64,000 nt of DNA, taken from the NCBI GenBank assembly GCA_034431765.1, contig DAOUDD010000187.1, positions 62,001 through 126,000 of the forward strand, given 5' to 3'. A program made the position numbers and the translations under genes. Below, piece after piece: positions 45,351 through 54,587 of the stretch (within the stretch, counting starts at the first letter, position 1; every line of letters begins with the position of its first letter). Below the pieces are notes generated by a model. That model was given only the letters and a program-made list of their open reading frames with translations. It was not told where the DNA came from and ran no database searches. The DNA is from DASYAN01 sp034431765. Its GTDB lineage: Bacteria > Chloroflexota > Ktedonobacteria > Ktedonobacterales > Ktedonobacteraceae.

Positions 45351-46577
45351 TCAACTACTCAGCAAACTGAGTTCGTTGCAGACGAGTTCGTCATAGAGAC
45401 TAGCAACCTGATTGGCAACTCGACTCCAGCCAAATTGAAGGACTGAGGAACGCGCGGCAGCATGCATTGTTACCGCGAGAGAGGTATCTTGTAACAATGT
45501 GTCAAGGCGTTCGGCAAAAAAACCAGGGCAACGTGGCACAAGGAAACCTGTTTTTCCATGCTGGACCACTGTTGTCAAGCCTCCAGCTCGTGTTGCGACT
45601 ACAGGAGTACCACATGCCAATGATTCGACGGCAGCCAATCCAAATGTTTCGTGATACGAGGGAACAACAGTTGCATCGGCCGCGCTATAGAGCAACGGCA
45701 TCTCTTCGCGTAGACGCGCCCCCAGGAAGAGCACACGCTGACTTATCCCCAGTTCTTTCACAAGAGTGCGCAATTGTTGCAGATCTTTATCCCCGTTGAT
45801 CTTGCCTCCCGCGATAACTATCAGTGCATCCTGCTGCATTAATGCAGCAGCACGTAACAGCACGTCTGGCCCTTTAAACGGATCGAGCCGTCCGGCAAAA
45901 AGAAGAATAGGACGTTGCTGTGGTAGATTCAACTGAGCGCGGGCAGTAGAACGGTCATGTGGTACAAAAAGCTTGAGATCAACACCACAGGGAATGACTT
46001 CAACCTGGCCGGATGTTGCCCCACAGGAACGCAGAACTTGTATGCGTTCGTCTGCTGTTGCTGCTATAATGCGGTCACAGTGATGGATTAAACGCTGCTC
46101 CATCTCCAGGCGCAGAGGAGGTTCAGGTTCGTTTGGATTCGCAAGCTGTTTGAGGCGACCTAAGGTATGAAACATAGTTACATGCGGAACATTCCAGTGA
46201 CAAGCGAGACGTAGAGCGGCAACACCAGAGAGCCAGTAGTGACTATGAAGCACATCGTACTCTATCCCCTCGCGACGCCGAAACTCATCGATATAGCGGG
46301 CAAATGATGGAGTATACTGATAAAGATCATTTTTATGAAGTGGTACAAGTGGCCCTGCCTGGACATGAATAACACGAACGCCGGGGGCGAGTTCAACAAT
46401 AGGTGGTGTTTGTTTACTTGTTCTACGGGTGAATATGTCTATATGGCAATGATTAGATCGCGCTAGCTCTCGTGTTAACTCACGTATATATACATTCATG
46501 CCTCCCGCATCCTTTGTTCGCCCTGGTTGATCCAATGGCGATGTGTGAATGCTGAGCATGGCAATTCTATGCGACAT
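45351..46577 (-). CDS. Glycosyltransferase family 4 (MshA/sucrose-synthase-like)
   Basis: 408 aa GT-B enzyme. GRTKDAGGMNVYIRELTREL (donor-loop glycines), HSHYWLSG, VIPCGVDLKLF, LLFAGRLDPFKGPDVLL and the E-x7-E motif PSYHETFGLAAVESLACG are all present; the GGMNVYI start is typical of the MshA/sucrose-phosphate synthase branch. ATG 46577 is chosen (GAGGAG at 10 bases); GTG 46583 is the alternative. It stands alone, so it may act in a soluble glycoside or glycolipid pathway rather than capsule synthesis. Confidence 0.87.
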   Translation of the reverse strand: MSHRIAMLSIHTSPLDQPGRTKDAGGMNVYIRELTRELARSNHCHIDIFTRRTSKQTPPIVELAPGVRVIHVQAGPLVPLHKNDLYQYTPSFARYIDEFRRREGIEYDVLHSHYWLSGVAALRLACHWNVPHVTMFHTLGRLKQLANPNEPEPPLRLEMEQRLIHHCDRIIAATADERIQVLRSCGATSGQVEVIPCGVDLKLFVPHDRSTARAQLNLPQQRPILLFAGRLDPFKGPDVLLRAAALMQQDALIVIAGGKINGDKDLQQLRTLVKELGISQRVLFLGARLREEMPLLYSAADATVVPSYHETFGLAAVESLACGTPVVATRAGGLTTVVQHGKTGFLVPRCPGFFAERLDTLLQDTSLAVTMHAAARSSVLQFGWSRVANQVASLYDELVCNELSLLSS

Positions 46578-46846
46578 AAACACTATGCTCCTCTGCTCTT
46601 AGCACGGAAAAACGTCTTGATCAGTTACAGATACGAGGCCAACGCCCCTCGCCTGCTGAAAATAGAAAAACAGGCATGATAAACCTCCTCAATACAATTC
46701 ATAGGTAATAACATGGCAAGAGGATAATTTTATTTCACTTCATAGGTTTGCTTACAGGAGGAGAAACTCTATCAGCCTGTGTAGTGAGAGATGAGAGGGA
46801 TATCTTTCACTACAAGAGGCTGTAATGAGCAAAGCTGAATATTTCT

Positions 46847-47689
46847 TTATGACGAGACCTCTTCTGCACGTAGAGCCTGGATAGCATCATACATTTCGCC
46901 TGTATCAACGCCTGAATCCTGTGCAAGTGAACGAAGACACTCGGTTCGACACTTGAGGGCCTGGAGAAAGGCCTGAGAAGAGATGCCCGACCACGTAGCA
47001 AGTTGATCGAGGATTGTTTGATCAGCATGTTCAAAAGTATCGTCAAAGTTATTCCAGAGGGAAAGGGGTAAAGGTACAACCTCATCTGGACGCGCTGGAT
47101 CAGGTTGAGGTGGGAGAAAATGCGTGGTAAACCAGCGCCGGCGTGCCGGGTAGACATGCCCCACAAGTCCGATATTCACGACAATACCCAAGCGGCGAAT
47201 ATCCTCTACCTTCAAACGCAGATCGTGCTGATACATTGAAAGCACATCATCGATAGTATCAGCATGCACACTGGTAGCGACATGATATCCCTGACCTGGT
47301 AATTGCAGGTAGCGTCGTGCAACACGTCCCCACATATAGATCGGTAGGTGATCACTAACCTCATTACAGAGTGCATAGGTTGTAGCAGGATCGACGTCAG
47401 GCAGGCGGGTAAACGCAAAATTCTCGTACATACCAGACATATATGCAAGCGCAGTTCCCTCAGGTAAGAACTGAAGCAGGGCGTTCAGCGTCGTCGTTTT
47501 CCCTACTCCTGGTTGAGGATCGGTTGGCCCTGCTACTGTTAGTGAGGCTCCGTGCTCCATGAGTAACCAGATGAGTGCCACCGTTTCAGCATCAACACTC
47601 CCTAATGCGATGATCTGCGCCATTGAGAGTTGACGGCGTGACTCGTAGTGCCAATAGTAACGTTCGTAGGGGTCACGAGGATCAAACAT
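46847..47689 (-). CDS. VirB11/TadA-like secretion ATPase homologue, stand-alone
   Basis: 280 aa. Walker A lies in GPTDPQPGVGKTT (54-66). The further segments NEVSDHLPIYMWGRVARRYLQ and HVATSVHADTIDDVL resemble the acidic and His boxes of type II/IV secretion ATPases. The usual long N-terminal domain is reduced to about 45 residues and the C-terminus is an extra helical region with a TWSGISSQAFLQAL patch. No pilus or secretion genes are next to it. Energy coupling to an unidentified partner, or a different P-loop role, is possible. Confidence 0.65.
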   Translation of the reverse strand: MFDPRDPYERYYWHYESRRQLSMAQIIALGSVDAETVALIWLLMEHGASLTVAGPTDPQPGVGKTTTLNALLQFLPEGTALAYMSGMYENFAFTRLPDVDPATTYALCNEVSDHLPIYMWGRVARRYLQLPGQGYHVATSVHADTIDDVLSMYQHDLRLKVEDIRRLGIVVNIGLVGHVYPARRRWFTTHFLPPQPDPARPDEVVPLPLSLWNNFDDTFEHADQTILDQLATWSGISSQAFLQALKCRTECLRSLAQDSGVDTGEMYDAIQALRAEEVSS

Positions 47690-47875
47690 ACTGTGCTTCC
47701 CTTCCAGATTTCCTACGCTCGTGTCTTAGATTGTAGACGGAAACCAGCTTCGCTTTCACGCTAGCGCTACGACGCTCAGATTTCCGAGAAACAGCCGAAA
47801 GTAATTCTCTCCTGCTCATTGCAGACACGTTCTCGGATTTTCTCCTGCACAAGAAAGGCTTTAAGATAACATCTA

Positions 47876-48559
47876 TTATATCTTCTGTTCGCTCTCGCTC
47901 TCAACCGAGTCAGCAGGTTTTTTCTCCTCAGGAATGGGAGGCTTCAACCAACCAGGACGGGGAGTCCAACCGATAGAGAGCACATGTGGAGTATTCTCTT
48001 TGTCAAACTCCACAATACTCACCGAGGCATTCTCGATCATTAAAGATCCAGCTCGCACGATATCAAGACCCGTGTAGTGAGCCAACAGTACTTTGACAAC
48101 ATCAGCGTGTGCAACAAAAACGGGGTAGTCTCCTATCTCCTTCTGCGTACGCCAGCGCTTGATAGCTGCTACGACACGCTGTTGCACCTGAGGAAACGTC
48201 TCAATTCCTTCAGGTGCTGTGGACGGATCTTTCACATAAGCTGTCCAGGCCGGATCATTTTTTGTAAGGTCATCAATGACCTGACCGGCCCAGGGGCCAA
48301 CGTTTGTATCCATTAAATCTGGCTCTAGCTGAATCTCCAGATTCCGTCCTCGTGCCAGATATGCAGCAGTATCACGTGCACGTTCTAGCGGACTACTAAT
48401 AATGGCACTCAAAGGTAGAACTGTTAGAGACTCGGCAAGCCGCTCCGCTTGCTGCTTACCAGTCTCATTCAAAGCAACGCCTTCCAATTGTCCAGGGAGG
48501 CGATGTTCAACATTCCATGCCGTTTGTCCATGCCGTACAATCAGTAGTGTTTGTTTCAT
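47876..48559 (-). CDS. Histidine phosphatase (phosphoglycerate mutase-like)
   Basis: 227 aa. Catalytic RHG motif at the start (LLIVRHGQTAWN), second-half ISSPLERARDTA, acid residue region DTNVGPWAGQVIDDL and the late FVAHADVVKVLLAHYTG His. ATG 48559 is preferred since the RHG strand follows at once; the longer frame to 48772 adds a Trp/Arg-rich stretch with no family match. The C-terminal tail is Lys/Glu-rich. Substrate undetermined (GpmB/CobC-like). Confidence 0.88.
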   Translation of the reverse strand: MKQTLLIVRHGQTAWNVEHRLPGQLEGVALNETGKQQAERLAESLTVLPLSAIISSPLERARDTAAYLARGRNLEIQLEPDLMDTNVGPWAGQVIDDLTKNDPAWTAYVKDPSTAPEGIETFPQVQQRVVAAIKRWRTQKEIGDYPVFVAHADVVKVLLAHYTGLDIVRAGSLMIENASVSIVEFDKENTPHVLSIGWTPRPGWLKPPIPEEKKPADSVESESEQKI

Positions 48560-48863
48560 AGCAGAAGATAAACCTTCGTTTTTGTGTGATAGAGAACGCA
48601 GCCAGAGCCGCAAGCGCCAGGAGAAGAACCGCTGGCTCACAACGAGATATACTGCGAGTAGCTGTAACCAGCTTCGACAGAAGCGGCACTCTGTCAGCCA
48701 ACCCCTTCGTTTCCGCATGAGGCAAAAGTCTCTCTCTACCAGATCTCCAGGCAATTGATACTGATAGAGCACTCATTTACATCCGTGGTTACGCCTAGAG
48801 ACTGTCTTTTATTGTATCAGAGAGTGTGTTAGAGGTGCAACAACGCATCCTGCCCCCCACCGT

Positions 48864-49871
48864 TTACTCCTGGCGACGGACAAGAGCATCCTGCTGACTA
48901 CCAATGCTCGCAAAATGTTGTTCAACAGGAGCTACCTGCGCCTTTGGCAGTGAATTCTGAATTTGCGGAACAGTTCCAGAGGTACAGACAGCCGCCGGCT
49001 GATTTTGCGTGAGCGAGCAGATGGCCGCCGTCATATAGTTTGCTCCACCTAGAATGCTTTTCGCAAAATCAGAGTTCTTATCGTTGAGCTGCTTCACAAT
49101 ATCCTGATGAGAGGTGCCAATCAGCAAATTATAGTCGTAGTATGCACCAACTGACACAATTTGATTGCCATAGCTGATAAAGGGAAAAGAACCAGCACGA
49201 TCTGTATATGGAGGTGCATCATATGTATTTACTATCTGTTGCTGTTCAGGAGAAAGTTTCTCAAGTTCCTTGGGAGGTTGACTATTATCCTGCACTTCAA
49301 CAGGCACAAAGTCCAGATATTGACTGGTGTAGGTACTCTTGTCGAAGGTATAAGTCGGCACATTGCCCTCAGAAGCAAGTATAGCATCTAGCGAACTAAA
49401 AGTACCAAAGCGGCTCAATGCAACGATCAACGACCAGCGCTGTGCAGCGCAGTATGGGCAGAACTCTCCTCCCATATAGAAAACCTGAGGTTTCCCACTA
49501 TTCCCCTTCAACACTGGAGTACCCTTTACAGGCTTAAGTAAGGAACTCATAGTATCACTCACATCACCCCGACCAACACTAGAGAGTGTGTCTGACTTGA
49601 TCGAAGTGAGTGTTTTAAATACACCTGGATCTGCCTTAACCGCAGTATTCCCCTTTGGCTGATTGGCGATGAAGATGATCAACCCCACGGCTGCCAGGAC
49701 CAGTACCATGGTACCAATGATAACAGGCCAGGGATTCGAGCGTGCAGTTCGCCTTGCTCGTCTGCGTGCCGGGGAAGTCGTCGTCTGGCGCGTATTTCCA
49801 GGCTGCCGCTGCTGGCGCACTCGCTCTCTGCGCTGCGCGGCAGAACCCAATTGTTGTTTTGTATTTGCCAT
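48864..49871 (-). CDS. DUF929 thioredoxin-like membrane protein
   Basis: 334 aa. Basic N-terminus, membrane segment at about 48-70, then an extracytoplasmic DUF929 domain with CPYC at 138-141 in FYMGGEFCPYCAAQRW, the redox motif of DsbA-like folds. Thr/Asp loops follow and two further Cys occur near the C-terminus (AAICSLT, AAVCTSG). DUF929 is known from thermophilic archaea and Chloroflexota. Probable role in thiol redox outside the membrane; ATG 49871 with GAGG upstream. Confidence 0.82.
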   Translation of the reverse strand: MANTKQQLGSAAQRRERVRQQRQPGNTRQTTTSPARRRARRTARSNPWPVIIGTMVLVLAAVGLIIFIANQPKGNTAVKADPGVFKTLTSIKSDTLSSVGRGDVSDTMSSLLKPVKGTPVLKGNSGKPQVFYMGGEFCPYCAAQRWSLIVALSRFGTFSSLDAILASEGNVPTYTFDKSTYTSQYLDFVPVEVQDNSQPPKELEKLSPEQQQIVNTYDAPPYTDRAGSFPFISYGNQIVSVGAYYDYNLLIGTSHQDIVKQLNDKNSDFAKSILGGANYMTAAICSLTQNQPAAVCTSGTVPQIQNSLPKAQVAPVEQHFASIGSQQDALVRRQE

Positions 49872-50109
49872 TTTGAAAACCTCGTGCAATGTGAAATCAA
49901 ACAAACTATCTATCTATTGTAACACAGCAGAGATAGATTATGTATACAGACACTCTTTCGCTCATTCTGATGGTCATAAGCTTTCTACATATATACATCC
50001 ATTATATCGAAGTCTTCATGCTATTTCCTATACAAGAACAGGTTAGTAGCTTTGGTTGCCAGTGCTTTAACAACTTTTTTGCACAGACCGAAAAAGCTCT
50101 TACTAGTGC

Positions 50110-50138
50110 TTGACAAAGCACGAGGAATAGAGTACAAT
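50110..50138 (+). promoter_or_regulatory. Promoter of tRNA-Glu
   Basis: TTGACA (50110-50115), 17-base spacer, TACAAT (50133-50138); the tRNA 5' end is 21 bp downstream. Confidence 0.85.
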
Positions 50139-50159
50139 CCTACCCGTTGATAGAGATAT

Positions 50160-50233
50160 GCCTCGTTCGTCTAGTGGCCCAGGACATCGCCCTTTCAAGG
50201 CGGAGATCACGGGTTCGAATCCCGTACGAGGTA
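50160..50233 (+). tRNA. tRNA-Glu, anticodon TTC
   Basis: Cloverleaf: acceptor GCCTCGT/ACGAGGT (terminal G-T pair), anticodon loop CTTTCAA giving TTC, T arm ACGGG-TTCGAAT-CCCGT, discriminator A, no CCA encoded. Own promoter and terminator. Confidence 0.93.
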
Positions 50234-50242
50234 CTATTTGTG

Positions 50243-50286
50243 GAGAAGCCTGGCACCACGCCTTATTTTCGTGTGCCAGGCTTCTC
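50243..50286 (+). terminator. Terminator of tRNA-Glu
   Basis: 14-bp stem GAGAAGCCTGGCAC / GTGCCAGGCTTCTC with a 16-base loop, followed by TATTTCTGTTT. Ends 21 bp before the moeA start. Confidence 0.8.
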
Positions 50287-50307
50287 TATTTCTGTTTGGA
50301 GAAATCT

Positions 50308-51528
50308 ATGCTCAGCGTTGAAGATGCTCTCACCAGTATTTTAAGCGGAATTACTCCCCTCACTTCAACCTCCTTACCACTAGCGGAAACGCGTGGGTTA
50401 GTGCTGGCTCAAGATGTTATCGCGCATGAAACGATTCCTCCGTTTGCCAATTCCGCGATGGATGGCTTTGCTCTGCGTAGTCGTGATAGTAAGATTGTGA
50501 ATGGGCAATCTCCACGGATTCAAGTTATAGGGAGCATAGCAGCAGGAAGTATGCCTACTGTAGAGGTTACAGCAGGGACAGCAATGCGCATTATGACAGG
50601 TGCACCAATTCCACCTGGGGCTGATACCGTTATCCAGATCGAACTGACACAGCCCGTCGAATCTCAACAAGACCAAATTGAGCTTTTTCAGGAGGTTCCA
50701 GCAGGCAACAATATTCGCCCAGCAGGGGAAGATATGCAGCCGGGGCAGCTCGTGCTCTCCCACGGCACCACTATCGACTCCTGGGAAATTGGTCTCCTGG
50801 GAACGCTTGGTTGGGCAACAGTACCCGTGATACGTCGAGCACGGGTGGCAATTTTGAGCACAGGGGATGAAATTATTGAGATTGACCAGCCTTTACAACC
50901 GGGCAAAATTCGCAACAGCAACGGCTATATGCTCGCCAGTGCTATTCGTAGTACCGGTGCCGAAGCACACCAACTGGGAATCGCGCGCGACACAACCGAA
51001 AGCTTACAGGAGATGCTGAGCAAAGCTGCCCACTACGATCTTATCCTTACCTCAGGAGGTGTCTCTGTTGGTGATTTTGACCTGGTTAAACAGATGATAC
51101 GTGAGCAAGGAGAGATAGATTTCTGGCGCATCAATATAAAACCTGGAAAACCTGTTGCTTTTGGCACACTTAATGGCGTTCCGTTGCTTGGGCTACCAGG
51201 AAATCCCGTATCAAGTGCAATAACATTCGAGCTATTTGGTCGTCCACTACTACGGAAATTGCAAGGGCATAGCTCTCTTTATAAACCACAGGTCGAAGTG
51301 ATTGTTACAGATGGCATTAAGGAACGCTCACAACGCAGACAGTATATACGTGCTCGTGTAGAGCAACGTGATGGACGCTTTATCGCCACCACCACTGGCA
51401 ACCAGGGTTCCAACTTGCTCACATCATTACGAAACGCCAACGCCCTGCTTGTCGTTCCTGAAAATAGTCTGGAAATTCCTCCTGGAGGCACGCTTCAAGC
51501 CATAATGCTCCACTGGTCTGAAGACTGA
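50308..51528 (+). CDS. moeA: Molybdopterin molybdenumtransferase
   Basis: 406 aa enzyme inserting molybdate into adenylated molybdopterin. Motifs: PPFANSAMDGFAL, MRIMTGAPIPPGADTVIQ, VAILSTGDEI, LTSGGVSVGDFDLV, IKPGKPVAFG and LLGLPGNPVSS, covering the MoeA domain order; the C-terminal beta domain is present. ATG 50308 has GGAG 6 bases upstream; the frame extends further up but runs through tRNA-Glu. No other molybdenum cofactor gene is nearby. Confidence 0.95.
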   Translation: MLSVEDALTSILSGITPLTSTSLPLAETRGLVLAQDVIAHETIPPFANSAMDGFALRSRDSKIVNGQSPRIQVIGSIAAGSMPTVEVTAGTAMRIMTGAPIPPGADTVIQIELTQPVESQQDQIELFQEVPAGNNIRPAGEDMQPGQLVLSHGTTIDSWEIGLLGTLGWATVPVIRRARVAILSTGDEIIEIDQPLQPGKIRNSNGYMLASAIRSTGAEAHQLGIARDTTESLQEMLSKAAHYDLILTSGGVSVGDFDLVKQMIREQGEIDFWRINIKPGKPVAFGTLNGVPLLGLPGNPVSSAITFELFGRPLLRKLQGHSSLYKPQVEVIVTDGIKERSQRRQYIRARVEQRDGRFIATTTGNQGSNLLTSLRNANALLVVPENSLEIPPGGTLQAIMLHWSED

Positions 51529-51548
51529 GGCCAACAGCAGTGAAAAGG

Positions 51549-52580
51549 TCACATAGATTGCTTGTTAAACAGCCGGTAGCGTAACTGGTCACGCGATATA
51601 TGTAACAGAGCAGCGGCATGAACCTGATTTCCCTGACAGTGAGCCAGAGCTTCTTGCATAAAAGTCTTTTCAATAGTGCGCAGGAAATCAGGCAAATTCA
51701 CGCCCTCATGTGGTAGATGGAGTTGTTGTCGTACCTCTTCGAGACGGAGACTCTCGTTACTGGATGCTGCACGGACCTCTACTGGCAGATCTTTTGGAAG
51801 AATGAGATGATTGTTGCACATAATTTGCCCAAGCTGTAAAACGCTCCATAGTTGACGGATATTGCCCGGCCAGCTATAACGTAAGAGATACTGCATAGCT
51901 TCTGAACTGATATGCAAAGGTTCTCCACTAGCAGCACGCAGTTTTGAGAGAAAATGTTCTACTAGCAATTCGATATCTTCCATGCGCTCACGCAATGGAG
52001 GCAGATGGATAGTCACCACATTGAGGCGATAGAAGAGATCATTGCGAAAAAGGTGTTGTGTGACAGCAGCCTGTAGATCGATATTTGTCGCCGAGATCAC
52101 TCGTAGGTCAACCTGTTGCTCTTTTGTACTGCCGACACGATGAAAACGGCGAGTTTCGAGAAAACGTAACAGCTTCGCTTGTAGAATCATGGGCATGGAA
52201 CCGATTTCGTCGAGAAAGAGCGTCCCTTGATGGGCACGTAGTAGATGGCCTGCACGCGACTCTTTTGCATCAGTAAAAGCACCCATCTCGACCCCAAACA
52301 GCTCACTCTCTAGAAGAGTTTCAGGAATGGCAGCACAATTAATGGGTACAAAAGAATGGGCTGCCCTATTACTTATAGCATGAATAGCACTCGCAACAAC
52401 ATCTTTGCCGGTTCCACTCTCCCCCTGTAGCAAAACTGTTGTATCTGGGTAATGTGCAACCTGTCGCACCAATGCAGTAACCTGTTGAATGGCAGGACTA
52501 CGTCCAATAATTACGTGGGTAAGGAGCTGTTCACATTCTTCAGAAGTAACAGCATCAACTGCTGTCAGCGTAGATGTCAT
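51549..52580 (-). CDS. Sigma-54-dependent transcriptional activator without sensor domain
   Basis: 343 aa. AAA+ domain with Walker A GESGTGKD (53-60), a GAFTDA loop (100-105; usual form GAFTGA), Walker B LFLDEIG (121-127) and RVIS-x-TN sensor I, then a C-terminal Fis-type helix-turn-helix (HAAALLHISRDQLRYRLF). Only about 25 residues precede the AAA+ domain, so no receiver or PAS sensor is present, like PspF. ATG 52580 follows GGAGGGG at 6 bases. Convergent to moeA with a 20-bp gap. Target promoters unknown. Confidence 0.9.
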   Translation of the reverse strand: MTSTLTAVDAVTSEECEQLLTHVIIGRSPAIQQVTALVRQVAHYPDTTVLLQGESGTGKDVVASAIHAISNRAAHSFVPINCAAIPETLLESELFGVEMGAFTDAKESRAGHLLRAHQGTLFLDEIGSMPMILQAKLLRFLETRRFHRVGSTKEQQVDLRVISATNIDLQAAVTQHLFRNDLFYRLNVVTIHLPPLRERMEDIELLVEHFLSKLRAASGEPLHISSEAMQYLLRYSWPGNIRQLWSVLQLGQIMCNNHLILPKDLPVEVRAASSNESLRLEEVRQQLHLPHEGVNLPDFLRTIEKTFMQEALAHCQGNQVHAAALLHISRDQLRYRLFNKQSM

Positions 52581-52757
52581 CTTATCCCCTCCACTACTAT
52601 ACACTCCACATCTGAATATATTGCCCAATCCCAATTTTCACAATCACAGCTACAGTATAAATCTTATACAATGCATCTTTTTTTAATAGAGAACGTGAGC
52701 GCACTATATTTCAATTATAGGGAGTGACACATCGCGTTCTCTAAAAAAGCTTCTCTA

Positions 52758-54236
52758 CTAATGATCGTTGCTTGCTGGGACAAAGGTGTTATGCGAGGCT
52801 GCAAGAGGTCCTCCTGCTTGTAAAGGGCGAAGCGGTTGTGGAGTTGTAATCCAGCCTTGTCCAGGAACGAATGTTGCGCCATTGCCACCGTTACCCCACT
52901 GTGACTCTGTCTCAAACGGAAATTGACCTGCTACGTCTGAAGAGGGAAGCGCCGGAACTGAGGCTGCCCATGGTGCCGCTGTTGTTGCGGCAGATCCAGG
53001 AGCGACATAGCCGTTGCTCCAGCTAGAGGAGGTGGCTTCGCGTGCAGTAGAGGCAACCTGAGCCTGAAGCTGCTCAGGAGTTCCCACATGAACAATCCCC
53101 TCAGCAACAAGTTCACCGGCAACCTGACGGAGAGCAGTAGGATCAACGTGCAATATTTGACAAGCGTCCTGCAGTGTCGTCTGTCCATCGGCACAGGTAA
53201 GTAAGCGCCACTGGTCTGGTGTAATCTGCGCTTGCGGATTCGGCTCACGTAATCCAGAGAAATCGACCGGCATCAACACCATTTCTGGACGCATAAAAGA
53301 GGTATCAACACATTTAGGGGGTACTGGATACATAACTGGAACAGCCTGAATAGTCTGTTCAGAAGGAGAGAGTGCATCAGGCTCCATGAGTGCTGCAAAG
53401 CTTACCTCGGATGATCCATGTTCATCTTGAATAGAAGAAGAGGCTAACTCGCTTCTCTCAAAAGAAACCTGTGCGAGTGCTTCAGTTGCCGGAAGAGACG
53501 TTACTAATGGGGAATCCGCAAGGATGTCTTGCTCAATAAATTGTGATGCTTCCATTAACGTTGGCAGACGTGAAATATCCGCTGCTGACAACCTTGACGT
53601 TGTTGGAGACTGTTGCTGTACCTGCTGTATATTTTCTGATCGTGTTGGCACGGCGTTTTGCGTCCCCTTAAAAGCAACTGTACTATATGTAGCAGGTGCT
53701 TTCTGTGTAGGTTGCAAAGAGACAGAAACGGCTGCTATAGATCCAGTAGATTGAGCGGGCACAGAGGCAGGAGTAGCGATCTGCAGCAAAGAGGAGACAG
53801 ACATTGATACTAGGAGACGATCAGAAGGTGCAGGTCTATCTTCTTCAAAGTATATTTCACCGTTTTCCCACAGGAGCAGTGCTTGCAACACATCGAGAGC
53901 CTTCTGCATTGCCCAACTTCGCAACTGTTCCCGTGTACAGTAATTACGGTTCATCAACTCAAGCGCAACACGTGTTTCGCTCTGCATATCAGCATGTAAA
54001 ACTGATCGAGTCTCTTGTAGAGCTTCAGGAGAAATAACCTTATCCTGGAGAAGCCGTTCGCCGAGAGTTGCGGTAGTACGCACAGGGCCAATACATAATA
54101 ACCGACCTGCTCTAAAATAGAGTTCAACCCATGTACTTCCCTGCTTTATCACCAGCAAACCGGTCTTCTCATGCGTCTCGACCCGTCGTAACACATTTCC
54201 TAGACTGAACTGCTCTAAAGTACCTAGTAGTGACAC
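52758..54236 (-). CDS. DUF4388 domain protein with wHTH-like C-terminus
   Basis: 492 aa. The first 150 residues (MSLLGTLEQFSLGNVLRRVE, KTGLLVIKQGSTWVELYFRAGRLLC...) match DUF4388/PATAN, a signalling domain often tied to gliding or GTPase networks. A long Ser/Gln/Pro-rich linker (about 160-330) follows, then a second folded part around 330-390 (QWRLLTCADGQTTLQDACQILHVD, winged-helix-like) and a Gly/Ala/Asn-rich disordered tail. Probably a cytosolic adaptor; the MglA module at 59-61 kb is a possible partner by analogy only. Confidence 0.75.
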   Translation of the reverse strand: MSLLGTLEQFSLGNVLRRVETHEKTGLLVIKQGSTWVELYFRAGRLLCIGPVRTTATLGERLLQDKVISPEALQETRSVLHADMQSETRVALELMNRNYCTREQLRSWAMQKALDVLQALLLWENGEIYFEEDRPAPSDRLLVSMSVSSLLQIATPASVPAQSTGSIAAVSVSLQPTQKAPATYSTVAFKGTQNAVPTRSENIQQVQQQSPTTSRLSAADISRLPTLMEASQFIEQDILADSPLVTSLPATEALAQVSFERSELASSSIQDEHGSSEVSFAALMEPDALSPSEQTIQAVPVMYPVPPKCVDTSFMRPEMVLMPVDFSGLREPNPQAQITPDQWRLLTCADGQTTLQDACQILHVDPTALRQVAGELVAEGIVHVGTPEQLQAQVASTAREATSSSWSNGYVAPGSAATTAAPWAASVPALPSSDVAGQFPFETESQWGNGGNGATFVPGQGWITTPQPLRPLQAGGPLAASHNTFVPASNDH

Positions 54237-54390
54237 TCTACTTCACCGTCCGTCTGAAAAACGACTCTTGCGCACAACACAAATTCATAAACATCCTATT
54301 CATGCTCACCTCAATTGCGTAAGAGCCAACTACCATGCATACTCTAAGGAACCTGTTTTTCCTCGCGTGCAGCATCGCGAGTAAAACAAG

Positions 54391-54415
54391 TTCAGGGCAG
54401 ACATGCTACCCTGAA
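54391..54415 (-). terminator. Terminator of tRNA-Ser
   Basis: Stem TTCAGGG / CCCTGAA with an 11-base loop, starting 2 bp past the tRNA end on the minus strand and followed by CTTGTTTTAC. Confidence 0.7.
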
Positions 54416-54416
54416 A

Positions 54417-54500
54417 CGGAAGGAGAGGGATTCGAACCCCCGGGGCTATTAACCCAGCTGTTTTCAAGACAGCCGCAATCGACCACTCTGCCATCCTTCC
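54417..54500 (-). tRNA. tRNA-Ser, anticodon TGA
   Basis: Minus strand: acceptor GGAAGGA/TCCTTCC, anticodon stem GCTGT/ACAGC with loop CTTGAAA giving TGA, long class II variable arm, T arm GGGGG-TTCGAAT-CCCTC, discriminator G. Lies just downstream of serS, its cognate synthetase. Confidence 0.93.
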
Positions 54501-54587
54501 GCAGACTACTATACCACAACTGTTCCCAATTTGGAAGAGGGTATAGACCTTTTGTCTGCGTTTTTCTATTTTCCTCAAAACAAACAC

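Noticed and set aside
48560..48772. 71-residue extension of the histidine phosphatase
   Set aside because: Trp/Arg-rich sequence unlike the family; the RHG strand starts right after ATG 48559. Ribosome site is weak, so some doubt remains.
50158..50307. N-terminal extension of moeA
   Set aside because: It runs through tRNA-Glu and its terminator; a ribosome site marks ATG 50308.
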